This document shows, one piece after another, positions 23,601 through 34,655 of a stretch of DNA of 64,000 nucleotides (positions are counted from its first letter, which is position 1; every line of letters starts with the position of its first letter). This stretch comes from Heterotrichella gracilis (taxonomy: Eukaryota > Sar > Xanthophyceae > Tribonematales > Xanthonemataceae). The stretch spans positions 155,134 through 219,133 of the forward strand of contig JAULBX010027052.1 of NCBI GenBank assembly GCA_032358255.1. Direction: 5' to 3'. The notes beneath the pieces are model-generated. The model ran no database searches. It saw nothing but the letters and a program-made list of their open reading frames with translations, and was not told where the DNA came from. The translations under genes were made by a program, and so were the position numbers.

Positions 23601-26600
23601 CACCGTCTATAAATGCTCACCCCCCTCCTAGACACCCTCCCCAGCAATCACGCGCATTGGATTTTTTGTGATCCCCACTCCCCCGCAAACCCCCACCTGT
23701 ACACCGTCCTCATTGGTCGCACACACTTGAACTCCAGCAGGTCCTGCACCCCCCCCTCGCAGCTGTCCATGAGCATGTACACAAGCTTGCCGTACTCCCC
23801 GCGCATCTTCTCCGGGTTCATCACCTTGTGGCGCCTGCCCACCTCAAACACGTCCTGGAAGAAGGCCGCGTTGTCCTTGAAAGACCTGCGGGTGGTGATC
23901 TTCTCATTAAGTTGCTCATATGCAAATTATGCAGTGGAATTTGTATGCACTGGAATTTAGTGTCATGGAGACAGCCTTGCAGTAAGCACACCCACATTGC
24001 ATTGCATGCTGTGATGCGCCACCGCCGTCAGGGAGGTCTCCAAAACCCACCCCCCATCCCACCCCACCCACCCTCCACCTATCCACAATCAGCTGCTGCC
24101 CATCCTTGTAGTTCTGGGCGACCACCAGCCCGCACAGGATGGCGCAGCCCCCCGTCCCTTGACCACACCCACCTCAACACCATCAAACGCTGCCCCTTCC
24201 AGGAATGTTGCGCAACCATTCGCCTGAACCTGACCCCCACCCCGCCAGGACCCCTCACACCCACCTGTCCACAATGAGCTGCTGCCCCTTCTTGTAGTTC
24301 TGCGCCACCACCAGGCCGCACAGTATGGCGCACACGTCGCGTATCTGTGTGTGCGCGCGCTGTGTCTTGCTCTTCCAGCTCACCACATCAACCTTGTCGG
24401 TGTATTCGCTCACCTACAGGGACGAAAATGATACAATGTAAATTAAACAATAAAAAAAATATTATTACGCTTCCTGTCCTCGGATTCATTCTTTGTACTC
24501 GCTCACCTTCAGGGCATAAAAAGGAACAGTCATTAATAAATAAATTTACTCTGGTTAAAAAGCTGTGAATCATGAGTGATGCTGATGAATGGATGAATGG
24601 CGCGTACTTGTGCAAGGCTGCCTGCTGATCTGACTTTACTGGCAGAATGCACGCAATCTGCTTGCACTGCTAGAGTGCATGTAGAGTGCACAACCACCCG
24701 CTCAACACCAGCGCCCCCTCCCCTCCAGCATATATAGGCATCTTTAAGAACAAAAACATTATTATTCCATTTCTTTTGGTATATTTTGTTATTGCTCACC
24801 CCCAGCGCCCCCTCCAGCAGCCTCAGCAGCCTGCGCTCCTCCATGGTGAGGCGCAGGGGGATGAAGCGGGCGCGCTCACTGAGGTCAGAGGTGGTGGCGG
24901 TGGGGGGCGGGAGTAGGGTGGCGGCAGGGGTGGCCATGTCCGCATCCTGCACGTCATGAAAAACCGTCAGATTATGCATTTGCCTGCGCTTGCGCGTCAA
25001 ATGGGTGCCATTTTGTGAGGTCGCACGTCACAGTACCATCAATTCCATGTATCTGGGCACTGTCTACTGCTCACGCAGCCACACCCCTGTGCGACATGCG
25101 CAAGTGGTCTGGTCTATGCAATATTGTAAATCATGCTCAAATGGTGGATGACTGGTGGCCGGCGGAGTGTCAACGTATGCTTGGAGGCATAATTCCTGGT
25201 TCTGATATGAAGACAGGCCACCCCGCCCCACCGCGCTCATTCCCCCATGTCCCCTCCCCGCCCATCCCCTACCACTCACCTCCCCTAGCGCCCCTGCCTC
25301 CTCCTCCCCTTCCTCCCCCTCATCCCCTGCCTCCCTTGGTCGCTTCATCTCAACATCGTCGGGAATGGACAGGTCAGCCTGCGAGGCAACACAAAGCTTA
25401 GCTAAGCAATGTCTTTAGACTAAATGACGATGACCGGTGGAACCATCATATGCCCAGACATACAGTTGATCTTGCCACATGCCCAAGGTCTACAGCCAGC
25501 CCCTGGCAAAAGCGCATCGAAACCTTCCTCGTGACCGCTTTTGACACTAGTTACACGGGGCATAACTATGACATCTGTTGGCCTGACCCCCACTGCCCAA
25601 CCATCCAAGCCCGCCCATCCATGCGCCAAGTGGCACTCCATCACCCTCCACGCATTCCATGCCATGCACCACGTGGCACTACCCACCATCACCACCACCA
25701 CCGCCCGCTTTGCGCTACCCTTTGCCAGCTCACCACCACCACCACCACCACCACTGCCACCACACCCACCACCACCACCCACCTGCGTGGAGCTGCGCTT
25801 AGCCCGCTCCACATCCGCCCGCTGCTGCGATGCAAACGCCTTGGCCTCCCGAGCAACCTCCTCAAGGGCCTCACGCAGCTTGAACACCTGGCGCAGCCAA
25901 AGCTTTAATTCTAGGGATTATCATCCTTAAATTTAGGGTTTGGCTGTCTGCATGCTCCACGGTGCAAAATCTACTGCCGTAATCGTCGCAGTTAAAGCTG
26001 CTGTTTACAATTACACTTGCAAATTACACGGGGTGATGCTGGTTACAATACAGTACTGTCAGACAATGGTACTTGCCATACGGTGATACTTAGCAGTGAG
26101 AAATATTCTTGCAAGCACCTGAAGCACTTCACCCCTGCAAACACTTCTGCATCACACCCACATGCCCCACCCCACCCAGACCCCTCACCTGGAACGCCAG
26201 CCCCTCCGGCCCCCCTCCCCCGTTTGCCTCCACCCCCCCTTGAGCCCCGCTGAACAGCGCCTCCACTGCCTGCGCCTGGCGCAGCACCTCGAGTGCATCC
26301 GCCTCCTTCTGGGCGGCATACTCAGCCAGCTGCTCCTGCGCCACCTGCAATCACATGCGCCAATCCGACTCTTCAGTCTGTAATTTATACAAGCATATAT
26401 ATGCGCCAACCCCGTGTCTCAAGCTAAATTCCATTTTTGCGTGTCTTGTGCACGCATGCCTGCATGCAGTGTGGCGCCTCCTTCTGTGCGGCATATTCTG
26501 CCAGCTGCTCCTGAGCCACCTATGAAATCACGCTGAGAAGCTCACCTAGATGGTTTGTCGGTCTATATGCCACCCTGCACCACCTATGCGCCAAGCAATC

Positions 26601-27717
26601 ATCAACACGGCTATGCAAAGCCATGGATGCATCCCAATTGGGCATGTACGCGCCTGCATAGAAAAGCCTCACCTCCCCCCCCTGGCATGGCATCTAAGCA
26701 CCTGCAGGCTGCGTGACCTGTCCAGCGCCTCAGCTTGAAACCCTAACTTGGACCTAAAACCCTGACCTCCCCCCTTAGCATTACGCCTCCCACCTGCGAC
26801 TTGCATGTCCTGCCCAGCGCCTCAGCCTAAAACCTAAACCCTTCTTGGCATGGCGTTCCGCACCTGCAGCTTGCGTGCACTGTCAAACGCCTCAGCTTCA
26901 GCGCGTTGTCGCCCTAGCTGCTCCTCTGCAAGGGGAGGGGGAGTGTGGGCATTTACGCATGCAGGGAGTCAGGATGAAAGGGGAAATCTGTGAAGGCAAC
27001 TTCTGCCTGCATGGATGGATGTGACGGACCAAAACACGCACATGGCATGCAAACAACACGCGTTGCACTGCGTGCACCACCGCCCATGTCTGCTTCCTTG
27101 CATGCAATCGCCATGACCAGGGGTGTTAATATATAAACCAGGAATCCCAGGAATTCCTGGTTTATATATTAACACCCCTGCCATGGCAGAGCACATCAAT
27201 GCGTACTCACCATACAGGCTTATCGATGTATCTTCCTCCCCTGTGTGCCCGTTCTCCTCACCCCCCTGCTCAGTCACCATGCTGGTCCCCTCCTCGCTAT
27301 CCAGCACCTGGTGCAGAATGACATAATTATTTACTGCAGCAATTCAGACGAGGTTGCGACAGTTTAACCCAACAAGCCAACCCCAGTGTAAAAATTACAC
27401 CAGCTTGCTGAAAGGTATAAAGCCTGCCGCATTGCTTTTGTACCAAATGATACGTAAGGGGTCACAGGCAACTCCCGGGCAGAGCGCTCCCCCATCTCGG
27501 GGAGGCACGCAAGAGCAGCAAATCTTATGCAAGGGTAGATTATAATGCTGGATTCCCACAACCACTCTTACCAACCCTTAAGCAGCCCTAACCAGCCAGC
27601 ACCCACCTGGTTGAGTGCTGCGTGCTGCACGCCGCCCCCTCGCTCCCCCATGTCTGACCGAAACACGCTGCCCAGCGCGCGGCACAAGTCGCTGAGGAGG
27701 CCTGGCGAGCCTGTCAT
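20617..27717 (-). CDS. DUF2009 / UPF0652 family protein with N-terminal coiled coil (14 exons)
   Basis: Conserved eukaryotic protein of unknown role. Exons (5' to 3'): 27607-27717, 27211-27307, 26864-26925, 26189-26344, 25783-25887, 25280-25378, 24800-24946, 24265-24413, 23697-23885, 23081-23332, 22347-22585, 21553-21719, 21035-21150, 20617-20812; in phase, 694 aa. From about residue 240 the sequence follows the DUF2009 pattern: ERRLLRLLEGALG, VSEYTDKVDV, FQDVFEVGRRHKVMNPEKM, YSISDNNSF, SWVGSSVIHMGDHNVPNAL and HAFDGSGADNFFDAGSCIDG. The first ~240 residues are low in similarity, rich in E, A and Q (for example EEQLGRQRAEAEAF), acidic, and probably coiled coil; they join in phase without breaks. 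The start at 27717 is a guess, and a further upstream exon cannot be excluded. Nine exon echoes lie in its introns. Confidence 0.88.
21411..21460 (-). repeat. Exon echo: DUF2009 exon 12 donor edge
   Basis: ACCTGCGTGTTGTACTTGTC and GCACGTTGTGGTCAC repeat 21551-21603 (ACCTGCGTGTATTTGTCTAT, GCACGTTGTGGTCGC). Confidence 0.85.
22205..22310 (-). repeat. Exon echo: DUF2009 exon 11 donor edge
   Basis: CACCTGTATTCACCGGCCTG and AGGCACCACAGGCGGAACA repeat 22344-22420 of the real exon end, with a 20-base insertion. TTTAGGG-like array 22314-22346 lies between them. Confidence 0.85.
22889..23040 (-). repeat. Two exon echoes of the DUF2009 exon 10 donor edge
   Basis: Copies at 22889-22948 and 22979-23039 repeat 23079-23130 (ACCTGTCCACTGGGTCCCGG, TTGA(A/G)CAGCAGGA(A/G)GCTGTT). 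Each is separated by arrays of CCCTAAA. They are about 90 and 100 bases apart and very similar, so probably recent. Confidence 0.95.
23480..23600 (-). repeat. Exon echo: DUF2009 exon 9 donor edge
   Basis: CACCTGTACACCGTCCACAT, GGTCGCACACAC and CCAGCAGGTCCTGCACCCCC repeat 23694-23790. A weaker piece at about 23395-23430 may be another copy. Confidence 0.85.
24073..24160 (-). repeat. Exon echo: DUF2009 exon 8 donor edge
   Basis: CACCTATCCACAATCAGCTG and CTTGTAGTTCTGGGCGACCA repeat 24262-24350 (CACCTGTCCACAATGAGCTG, CTTGTAGTTCTGCGCCACCA). Confidence 0.88.
25684..25786 (+). repeat. CAC trinucleotide microsatellite at a DUF2009 donor
   Basis: Two CAC tracts (25684-25703 and 25731-25784) run up to the exon 5 donor; on the coding strand this is GTGGGTGGTGGTGG. 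Comparable GGT/CAC tracts are at 21736-21770 and 40228-40263. Confidence 0.85.
26465..26525 (-). repeat. Exon echo: DUF2009 exon 4 acceptor edge
   Basis: CTCCTTCTGTGCGGCATATT and CAGCTGCTCCTGAGCCACCT repeat 26301-26347. Confidence 0.85.
26697..26835 (-). repeat. Two exon echoes of the DUF2009 exon 3 donor edge
   Basis: Pieces at 26699-26733 and 26792-26826 (CACCTGC...CTTGC(A/G)TG...CCTG.CCAGCGCCTCAGC) repeat 26861-26896. Confidence 0.75.
27118..27180. repeat. Perfect palindrome, 28-base arms, 7-base centre
   Basis: Left arm 27118-27145 begins CAGGGGTGTTAATATATAAA. Right arm 27153-27180 is its exact reverse complement and ends TATATTAACACCCCTG. It lies in an intron of the DUF2009 gene. Related copies are at 20525-20589 and about 61866-61902. 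It looks like a small mobile (MITE-like) or hairpin-forming dispersed element; no transposase is nearby. Confidence 0.85.
27465..27530. repeat. Dispersed repeat shared with 38375-38440
   Basis: CAGGCAACTCCCGGG, CTCCC.ATC and GGAGGC..GCAA.AG.A occur in the same order in a DUF2009 intron (27465-27530) and in GET3 intron 2 (38375-38440). Two diverged copies of some interspersed element; nature unknown. Confidence 0.6.
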
Positions 27718-29690
27718 GCACGGCGCACGCCCTGGTAGGGCAGGGAGGTAAAGGATGGGGTGTTAGCAATGTGGGGAGGGGGAGGTATGTGCTGAGCGGG
27801 GGATGTGTGGCGGGTGTGGGTGCATGGTCACCAGCGCCACGTCAGCACCCAAGTAGAGCGCCACCAATACCACCACCACCACCATCACCCTAGGTGTTGT
27901 GCAATGGGCGTCTAGCAGGCAAGCAATGGTGGGTGGGTTGATGAAGTGGGCAGCACTGAAAACCACCCTGGAAACAGCCAATGCCTCACCTCACAAGTTT
28001 TCAGTACAGGTGAAGGCTGGCACAACTTGTTGCGCGTGGGTGTACTCGCAGTGCGCGGGTGTCATGCGTGCAGCGAGTGCAATGCGCGTTGCCAAACCAG
28101 CACCCCTTGTGGTGCAGTTGGCGGTTCAACTGTAGCCTCCCTTGGTCTATGCCACGTCCTCAGCCGTGGAAAGCTATGAACCTGCTGAAAATTGCAGCCT
28201 ACTCTCTTGGTGGGTTTAACTGGCTCAGGTAATGGTGCAACTTGGGAGTTCAATGTATGCTGTATTACTGCCACAATCCATGGCAGCTCGCAGTTCAGGG
28301 CACGGCATGAGAGTAAAAGTGGTAAAACCCATCAAGGAATAGTCACAACGCTGTAACCATAGGAGATACTGATGGGCACCCACCAGATGCACGCAATGAC
28401 AGGCATGGCAGGCAAATGTCAACTTGTTCACGCCACCCCATAGGCAAAAACGCTACAATGTAGGCAAGCATGCAGACAATCACACTGCCCAACCACTGGA
28501 GGAAAGCCGGACACTGTACCCACAATAGCAACTGTTCAAACTGCCGAGATCACTCCGGTTCAAAGCCGACCACTATACCCATGCTCCTGTACCCACCACA
28601 GCCCACCAGTGCCCAAAACTTCTATTAGCACGTTGCTTGAAATGTACGTTACATGGGTGACACGTTAACCCTTGAGAGCTTGAAATTGGCGTGATCTGCA
28701 AGGCACTTTTAAACAGTTGCAGCATGTCCTGGGGACCGTCTCCTCACCTCGGGCAAACGCTCTTGTCCCTGTGTCCAAGGATGGCGTCACCCTGCCAGTT
28801 TGGCTCGTAGGGTCTGCAACTTGCAGTGCAAGTGTGTTCAATCGCTGCCCTGCTCGCCCTTGTCGTTCAAGTTACAAAAGTTGACGGCGGGAATTGTAAA
28901 TTAAATGCTTTTGTTATTAAAATCACATTTGTTTACAAAGGCAGGCCAGTTTTGCTCCTGCTGCACTTAGTCTGCAAGCCAACCTGTGCACACTCACATA
29001 CTGCAACCTCATCTTGTTCACTTGGATCTATGACAATACATAGCCATTGTCTCTGTTACAGCCGCAATGCTTCTGTATAGAATCCGAATCCGAATCCACA
29101 TATACGCTCAATGCTGCACTGCAAGTGACAAGGGTCAACAATACAACCATTGGTGCATATATATATTGCACCCTGACAAGCGGTAGCCAACTGGCAATCC
29201 ACCCAGTAAATAATAAGCCAGGCAATTCATAATGCTATGCTATTGCCTAATATATACGTTAAACTGCAACTCAAGCTGAGCAGGGCAGTGAGTCACTCAA
29301 AAGAATCAAGAATGGTCCAACACAGTTCTGCAGTCTTGAGCAAAGGAGGTTCTATTTCTATGAAAAGACTCAACACCTAGACAGTACTTGTGACATATCC
29401 TATCTGATTGTTTTTGCGCAGACGCCATGCCTGAGCAAGGTTTCCACTAGCTGTGTACTAAGGAACCCTAGGCAACCTGTTGAGTCACGTCAGCGGTGCT
29501 GTTTAAGCTCTTGCACCCAGAGCAGGGTTCGTTTTGCTGTGTCAAATGCCCTATCAACAGGTGGTTTGATCCACGGTGTGTGCCTTGTGTCAAAGATATC
29601 TCTCAGTCAGCTGAATGCTCCCGGCAGCAGCAGCGATGTTTTGATCATCGCTCCTTCCTAAAACCCGAAATCCTCAAACTCTAGAGCCGC
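27718..29690. other. Intergenic: DUF2009 5' side and fasciclin gene 3' side
   Basis: I see no recognisable gene in these 2 kb. It should hold the DUF2009 promoter and 5' UTR (possibly a non-coding first exon) and the 3' UTR of the minus-strand fasciclin gene. A short frame at 27820-27880 is Val-rich because of a GGT repeat and is not credible. A GAATCC triplet repeat is at 29080-29097. Confidence 0.3.
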
Positions 29691-31324
29691 TTATTCCCCA
29701 GGTACAAGCACTTTGTCGATGATGTGGATGATGGTCTGCAACGAACATCCATTGTTAACAACTAGAAAAGGACAACCAAAGCAACATTGCTGCGCATATG
29801 ATTGCCAAACACTGGCAGGTACGCTTGGCAATCACAGGGGCTAGTGTATAATTTAAAGTAAAGATGTAGGTTATAGGCTCACCACACAGGCCCTGATGTT
29901 GCAAGTCCACCAAAGTCCACCACCGCATAGAGTAAGCATTTAGGGTTTGGTTTAGGGTGTAGGGTGAGGGCTCACCTCGCACGCCTTGATATCAGAGTCG
30001 ACCACGTCTGCCACCACGTTGCCCCCCGAGATCATGACCGACCCTCCAAAGGTGTACACCTGGAGGGGCTTGGCGTTCGCGTTGTATGTGTCCAGCGTCT
30101 TGCGGTTCATCTCAGACAGCATCTCAGCCTGCAGGGCCACAGGGTTGTGAGCAAATCAGGCTGTGATCAGGCTGCGAACAAATCAAAAGGCGCCAGAAAC
30201 ACACTTTAAAAGCCAGGACCGCTTCAAAAAACCTCCCCCATGATAAAAAGCAAGTGGCGCTTGTAGACTTGAAGGAGGTGGGCCACACCAGGCAAGGTAC
30301 AGGCACTCACTCCAGGGTTTAGGGTTTAGGGTTTTCCAGCTCAGGTCACCATGGCAACCCCATGGCACAATCCATAAAACATGGCCAGGGCTTACCGTGT
30401 ACGCCTCTGGCACCACGTGGTACATGAGCACCTCCGCCACCGTCTCTGGGGGGATCTCGGTGATGTTGGTGATGCTCAGCGCCTCCAGGAGGCCCTCAAA
30501 GGCATCGTTGTTGGGGGCGAAGATGGTGGCGGTCAGGTTGTCGGTCTCAAGCAGGGCTGTGGGAAGCAAGGGGGGGATAGTGGTGAGTCAAAGTGGACAA
30601 GAGGTGGTTTTGCATTTGCCTTGTCGATACCAGGGAAAACACCCCCACCAAACGCACCAGCAGTTCGTGGCTGATAGTTCAAACCTTCATGCTTTTATAT
30701 TTGAATTTGAGAGGAAACAACAATCCTGGTCAGTGAGTTCCACTTGGCAAGGTCACGCCCACATGGGGCCCACAGGTGCAGGGTTTTGCAGGGCACTTAC
30801 GTAGTAGTCCAGCATACTCTGCAGCCGCCACGAGGTAGGACAGGTCATCGTTGCTGGTCAGGGCCTCGGCTGGGGTTCTGCAGGGGGGTGCTGGCGGTGG
30901 CGGGGATGACAGGACGGCTGGTGGGGAGCGCCTGGCCTTTGGTGGGTGGGTGGGTGGCTTTGACTTGGGTGGGGACTGCTTCTTCACCTTGGGTGGGGAC
31001 TGCTTCCTCCCCTTGGGTGGGCTGGAGGGTTGCCTGGCAGCTGGAGGAGAGCAAGGACGTGTTTAGGGTTGAGGTTAGGGTTTTGGCAGATGGAGGCGAG
31101 AAGCAATGTGGTCTTTTAGAAAGCAGGGTTGGTGCAACAATGGCGGTAGGCAGTGCAGTGTAGGGGCCCAGCTGTTTTAAAGAGATGGGCAGACTGAGTG
31201 GACCCACGACCAGGCGAGAAACGTAGAGGGATGGCAGCAGGGTACGTGAAGAGAACTCACCAAAGGCCTCTACTGCCAACAAGGCAACCAGTAGGACCAG
31301 CAGGGTGGACTTGTGGGACACCAT
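29691..31324 (-). CDS. Secreted fasciclin (FAS1) domain protein (5 exons)
   Basis: Likely cell-wall or extracellular adhesion protein. Exons: 31261-31324, 30801-31040, 30396-30556, 29976-30128, 29691-29735; in phase, 220 aa. Residues 1-22 are a signal peptide (Lys, then the hydrophobic run LLVLLVALLAVEAF). Residues about 23-65 are a Pro/Lys/Ser stretch with repeated SPPK units, resembling hydroxyproline-rich wall linkers. One FAS1 domain follows: H1-like ATIFAPNNDAFEGL, YHVVPEAYT, GGSVMISGGNVVADV and H2-like IIHIIDKVLVP, ending at the usual C-terminal edge. No GPI or membrane anchor is seen. It is a single-domain, short member of the family. Confidence 0.9.
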
Positions 31325-32661
31325 GTCACCTACGCGTCGTGCTGGTGGGTATGCACTGCAGGCGGCACGACGGAGGGTTAGTTGTCATTTGCAGGCAGGC
31401 TTCAGCGAAGCATAGAGCAAGTTCCCTATCCGAACCCTGTCTCATCACAGATCGCAATGTCAGCCGCATCTGGTCTGTGTGTAAGTGTGACTAACATGCG
31501 GGACATGGGCTTGACTTCTCTGAGGCGAGCACGGCAACAGGTAAACGCGCAAGCCTAGGGAAATACAAAACTTTGTAGGTATATGCAGTTGGAAAACTCT
31601 GACGCCGCACTTTTAGTGGGCTCGCTGATATGCGGAGTGGGCCAGGAGTGGGCAGAGGAAACGACAGACGCAGGCAAGACACCCCCGCGAGAGGAAGAAC
31701 AACAGCAGGAAAGAAAGAAAGAAAATAACTAAACACGAAGTGACACATGGAGACCAAAAGTTGGGGCAAGGGTCGACAACGACTGCTGAGCTGCGCGCAG
31801 GTATCCCCAAAGCGTTCAAACCCGAGCCAACGACGACCAGACCAAGCCACCCACACAAAAGCTAGAGCAATGCACTAGTACGCAGGCGGACACACAACAC
31901 ACACACCCACGGAGCCCAGCGACGCGGAATGCTTCCCGCACGGCAACAATTTCACAATATTCCTCGCATAGCCGCAGGGACCACCATGAGTCATTTTTAA
32001 CTCACCTTGCCCGCGCGCTGCTGGGCAGTTCTGAGGGTATAGCAGGGAAGACAACGCAACCACAGCCTAAGTTAACGTAATGTGAAGGCTAATGATGGAT
32101 GGTGGGCGCTTGAAAGGAGCATTTGCTCATCGTTTTGACGGCTATCACTGCAGTGGGTTTCGACCGCTCGGTTCGCCTTGAAAGGGGCCACAGGGGTATT
32201 ACTTGAAAATGCAAGCGGGAGAGTTGTGGCTAGCCAATTGGGCATTGCACGCAACCTGTTTTAACAAGAGGTAACGGTCACAGGTTTCCATATATATCTG
32301 CGGTACTGTTATATGCCTTCTCAAAAGCCCCTATTGCTGGCACAGTAAGCCGACTTTTCACCGCATTGGGCACTGCATGCAAGTTGTGCACCCGCTGCCG
32401 TCAGTGATTAGACACAACCACCTCTATCTTGTTTACCCTGTTGCTTATCTCCGCTGCTGGCTGCATTTGAGACTCCTTGCTTCATAGTACCGCAGGACTG
32501 GGTTGTCTTCAGTTCCCTGTATGCCCACAGTGCCCGCACCATTCTGTGGCCTGTGTACCTTGGGCCAAGGGCCCTGTGGCCCATTTCTGCCGTCCTACTC
32601 TTTACCGTTGATTTAAAAGCTGGCAGATAAATGCAATAGCGCCTCAGGACCGCGCACGCAG
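31325..32661. promoter_or_regulatory. Divergent intergenic region fasciclin gene / bS16
   Basis: About 1.3 kb between two genes reading away from each other; both promoters should be here. Open frames within it (for example minus strand 31491-31856) look like chance and match no family known to me. I identify no specific promoter motif. Confidence 0.35.
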
Positions 32662-33583
32662 ATGCCTGTCAGGATACGCCTGGCCAGGTTTGGCCGCAAG
32701 GTATGCATGCATATGCATTCCAGCGTCTCGCTGGTAGCAGCTTCATGCATTGGCTGTGCCTCTATATGCAGCAGTGTTTTGTTGAGCAGAGCAGGACGAA
32801 CCTACCTTCTGTCCAGATATGCATGCATACATGATTGGGTACAAGTGGGTAATGCATATTCCCCGGCCATGGCCTGACCTGACCGCTCCCGTTGCAGAAC
32901 TCTCCATTCTATCGGTTGTTTGTTGCGGATTCGCGCTGCCCCAGGGATGGCAAGCACCTGGAGCAAGTAGGCCACTATGACCCATTGCCAGGTGAGCAAC
33001 CAGCGGTCATGACATGCTAGCCGCAAATGTTCGCGTGGTTTCCACTCCTCGATAGCACCACTCACAGTCATAACGGCTCTTTACACGGTGTTCTAATTTT
33101 CTGCAGGCAAGGATGGCAACAAGCACGTTGGCCTCCACATAGATCGGATAAAGTGCGTCGGAACCCTACCCAAAATCCTGACCTTCAGCGCATCCACAGC
33201 TGTGTGCTTGACAAGCTGCATCACATTCCCAACGGTTGGTGGTTTGCTGAACAAGGGTGCAGAAACAATACATTGTCATATACCCGTACGTAGCCTGTCC
33301 CTCAACAAGCGCATGGTGCAGGATTCAGGGGGTTAGCGAGGGGATACGGTAATCACCGCAAAATTTCGTGACCAACAATACTGGTGTGGGTCACCAGGAT
33401 TGCAGGGTTTTCCTATCCCTCCCCGTCCTGATGTTTGCTGTGTGCAGGTATTGGCTGTCAGTGGGTGCCCAACCCTCGTCAACAGTGGCAAGGATCTTGG
33501 GCCAGGCAGGCATCACCCCACGCCCACCGAGGAGGCCATCCACACCCAAGGGGCCAAAGAACCCTGACAAGCATAAGAAATAA
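32662..33583 (+). CDS. RPS16: Organellar small-subunit ribosomal protein bS16 (4 exons)
   Basis: Component of the bacterial-type small ribosomal subunit in mitochondria and/or plastids, encoded in the nucleus. Exons: 32662-32700, 32898-32991, 33107-33152, 33448-33583; in phase, 104 aa. Recognised motifs are [43 protein letters not shown] and [20 protein letters not shown], closest to the plant mitochondrial/dual-targeted S16. As in those proteins there is no separate presequence; the N-terminal region is thought to act in targeting. The C-terminal tail is Pro/Lys rich. Introns 1 to 3 are ordinary, with no exon echoes. Confidence 0.95.
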
Positions 33584-34048
33584 CTGGAGGGGCATCCAAG
33601 TACACGGTGCTTAAGGAGGCAATATGCAATGGCGTGGCGCCAGGAGCGAGGGTGGAGGGTGGGGGCCTGCACAATGGCAGTGGGGTACTGCAGCTCACAG
33701 CTTGGACGATGGTGGGTGTTTGAGCCTATCAAGTTGGTTACACAGCTGGCAGCCAGACTTGAACAGTGGCAGTGATATTAAGGGTATGACTTGACGTAAG
33801 CTTCAGACAAGGCGGATGTGTCTGTGGTATGTTCCACTGAAGCAATCAACGTCAGACTGAAAGCTGTAGCATGTGGGCTGTGACAATAGGTTACATATAC
33901 AGCCCAACCCGCATTGTCCTGCTAGCAGGAGAATGATGTAACCCAACTCAAACAGCACTGGATTGCGCATACTGTCCGTTGGGTGAGCACCACAAGGCTG
34001 TTGTACCGTTTGCTTGCCTGCTCCGCTGGTTGCACCAGTGACAGGCAT
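33584..34048. other. Short convergent 3' region (bS16 / HSBP1)
   Basis: The two 3' ends face each other over 465 bases. TGTAA at 33937-33941 (+) and TTACA at 33891-33895 (TGTAA on the minus strand) would let the two transcripts overlap by some tens of bases. No gene is seen. Confidence 0.4.
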
Positions 34049-34655
34049 TCAGCTACTTCTATCTGCCTCTTGGACCGACGTCCTGGTAAGGTCGGATATT
34101 TGCTTGTCAAGGTCTTCAATCCTGGTGCCCATCTCGTCAATACGAGCCAGGACAGTATCCGCCATCGTCTGAAACCTTGCTTGCTGCATATGCAAAGGAC
34201 CTGTTAATCCTGCATTCATGAACCTTGCAGGCAGAGATATTGGGTGCAGATGGTTTCAGTTCTCTGTCTGACAGTAGCAACATATGCCTGGGTGCTTGTA
34301 TTGTACCAAATAACAGCACCAGGTGGGCTGTGCCCCCTAGTAGTATGTGTACCTTACTGCCTAGTCAGGTTCATGTGCTTGCTTCACGCCAATTTGTGGA
34401 CCTACTTCAGTTCTGCTCAACGGTTCAATCCTAGACCCAGTCTATCAACCTCAACAATCAAAGTCAAACCTATAGTTACAGGCTTACCATTTGTCCCAAA
34501 AGGTTTTGCACCTGCACAAGACAAGCAGCAGCAGTCAGTCGGTACCAGTGAACCAGCGACCAAGGTCAGCAGTCACAGTAGCCACTTGAGGAACAGAAAG
34601 AACTTACAAACTGAGATGCATCCACTGGTTGCGAGCTGGCTGTTGGTTTGTCCAT
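34049..34655 (-). CDS. HSBP1: Heat shock factor binding protein 1-like (HSBP1), 3 exons with a 24-base microexon
   Basis: A small coiled-coil protein that in animals and plants binds trimeric heat shock factor and damps the heat response. Exons: 34608-34655 (16 codons), 34488-34511 (8 codons) and 34049-34183 (45 codons including stop); in phase, 68 aa (human 76). The diagnostic run VQNLLGQM, then QARFQTMADTV, then ARIDEMGTRIEDLDKQISDL matches HSBP1 (QNLLQQM, RFQTMSDQI, RIDDMGNRIDDLEKNIADL). The microexon is flanked by GTGCAG and GTAAGC, and exon 1 ends at GTAAGT. The hydrophobic heptads of the hexameric coiled coil are intact. Probably nuclear/cytosolic. Confidence 0.9.
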
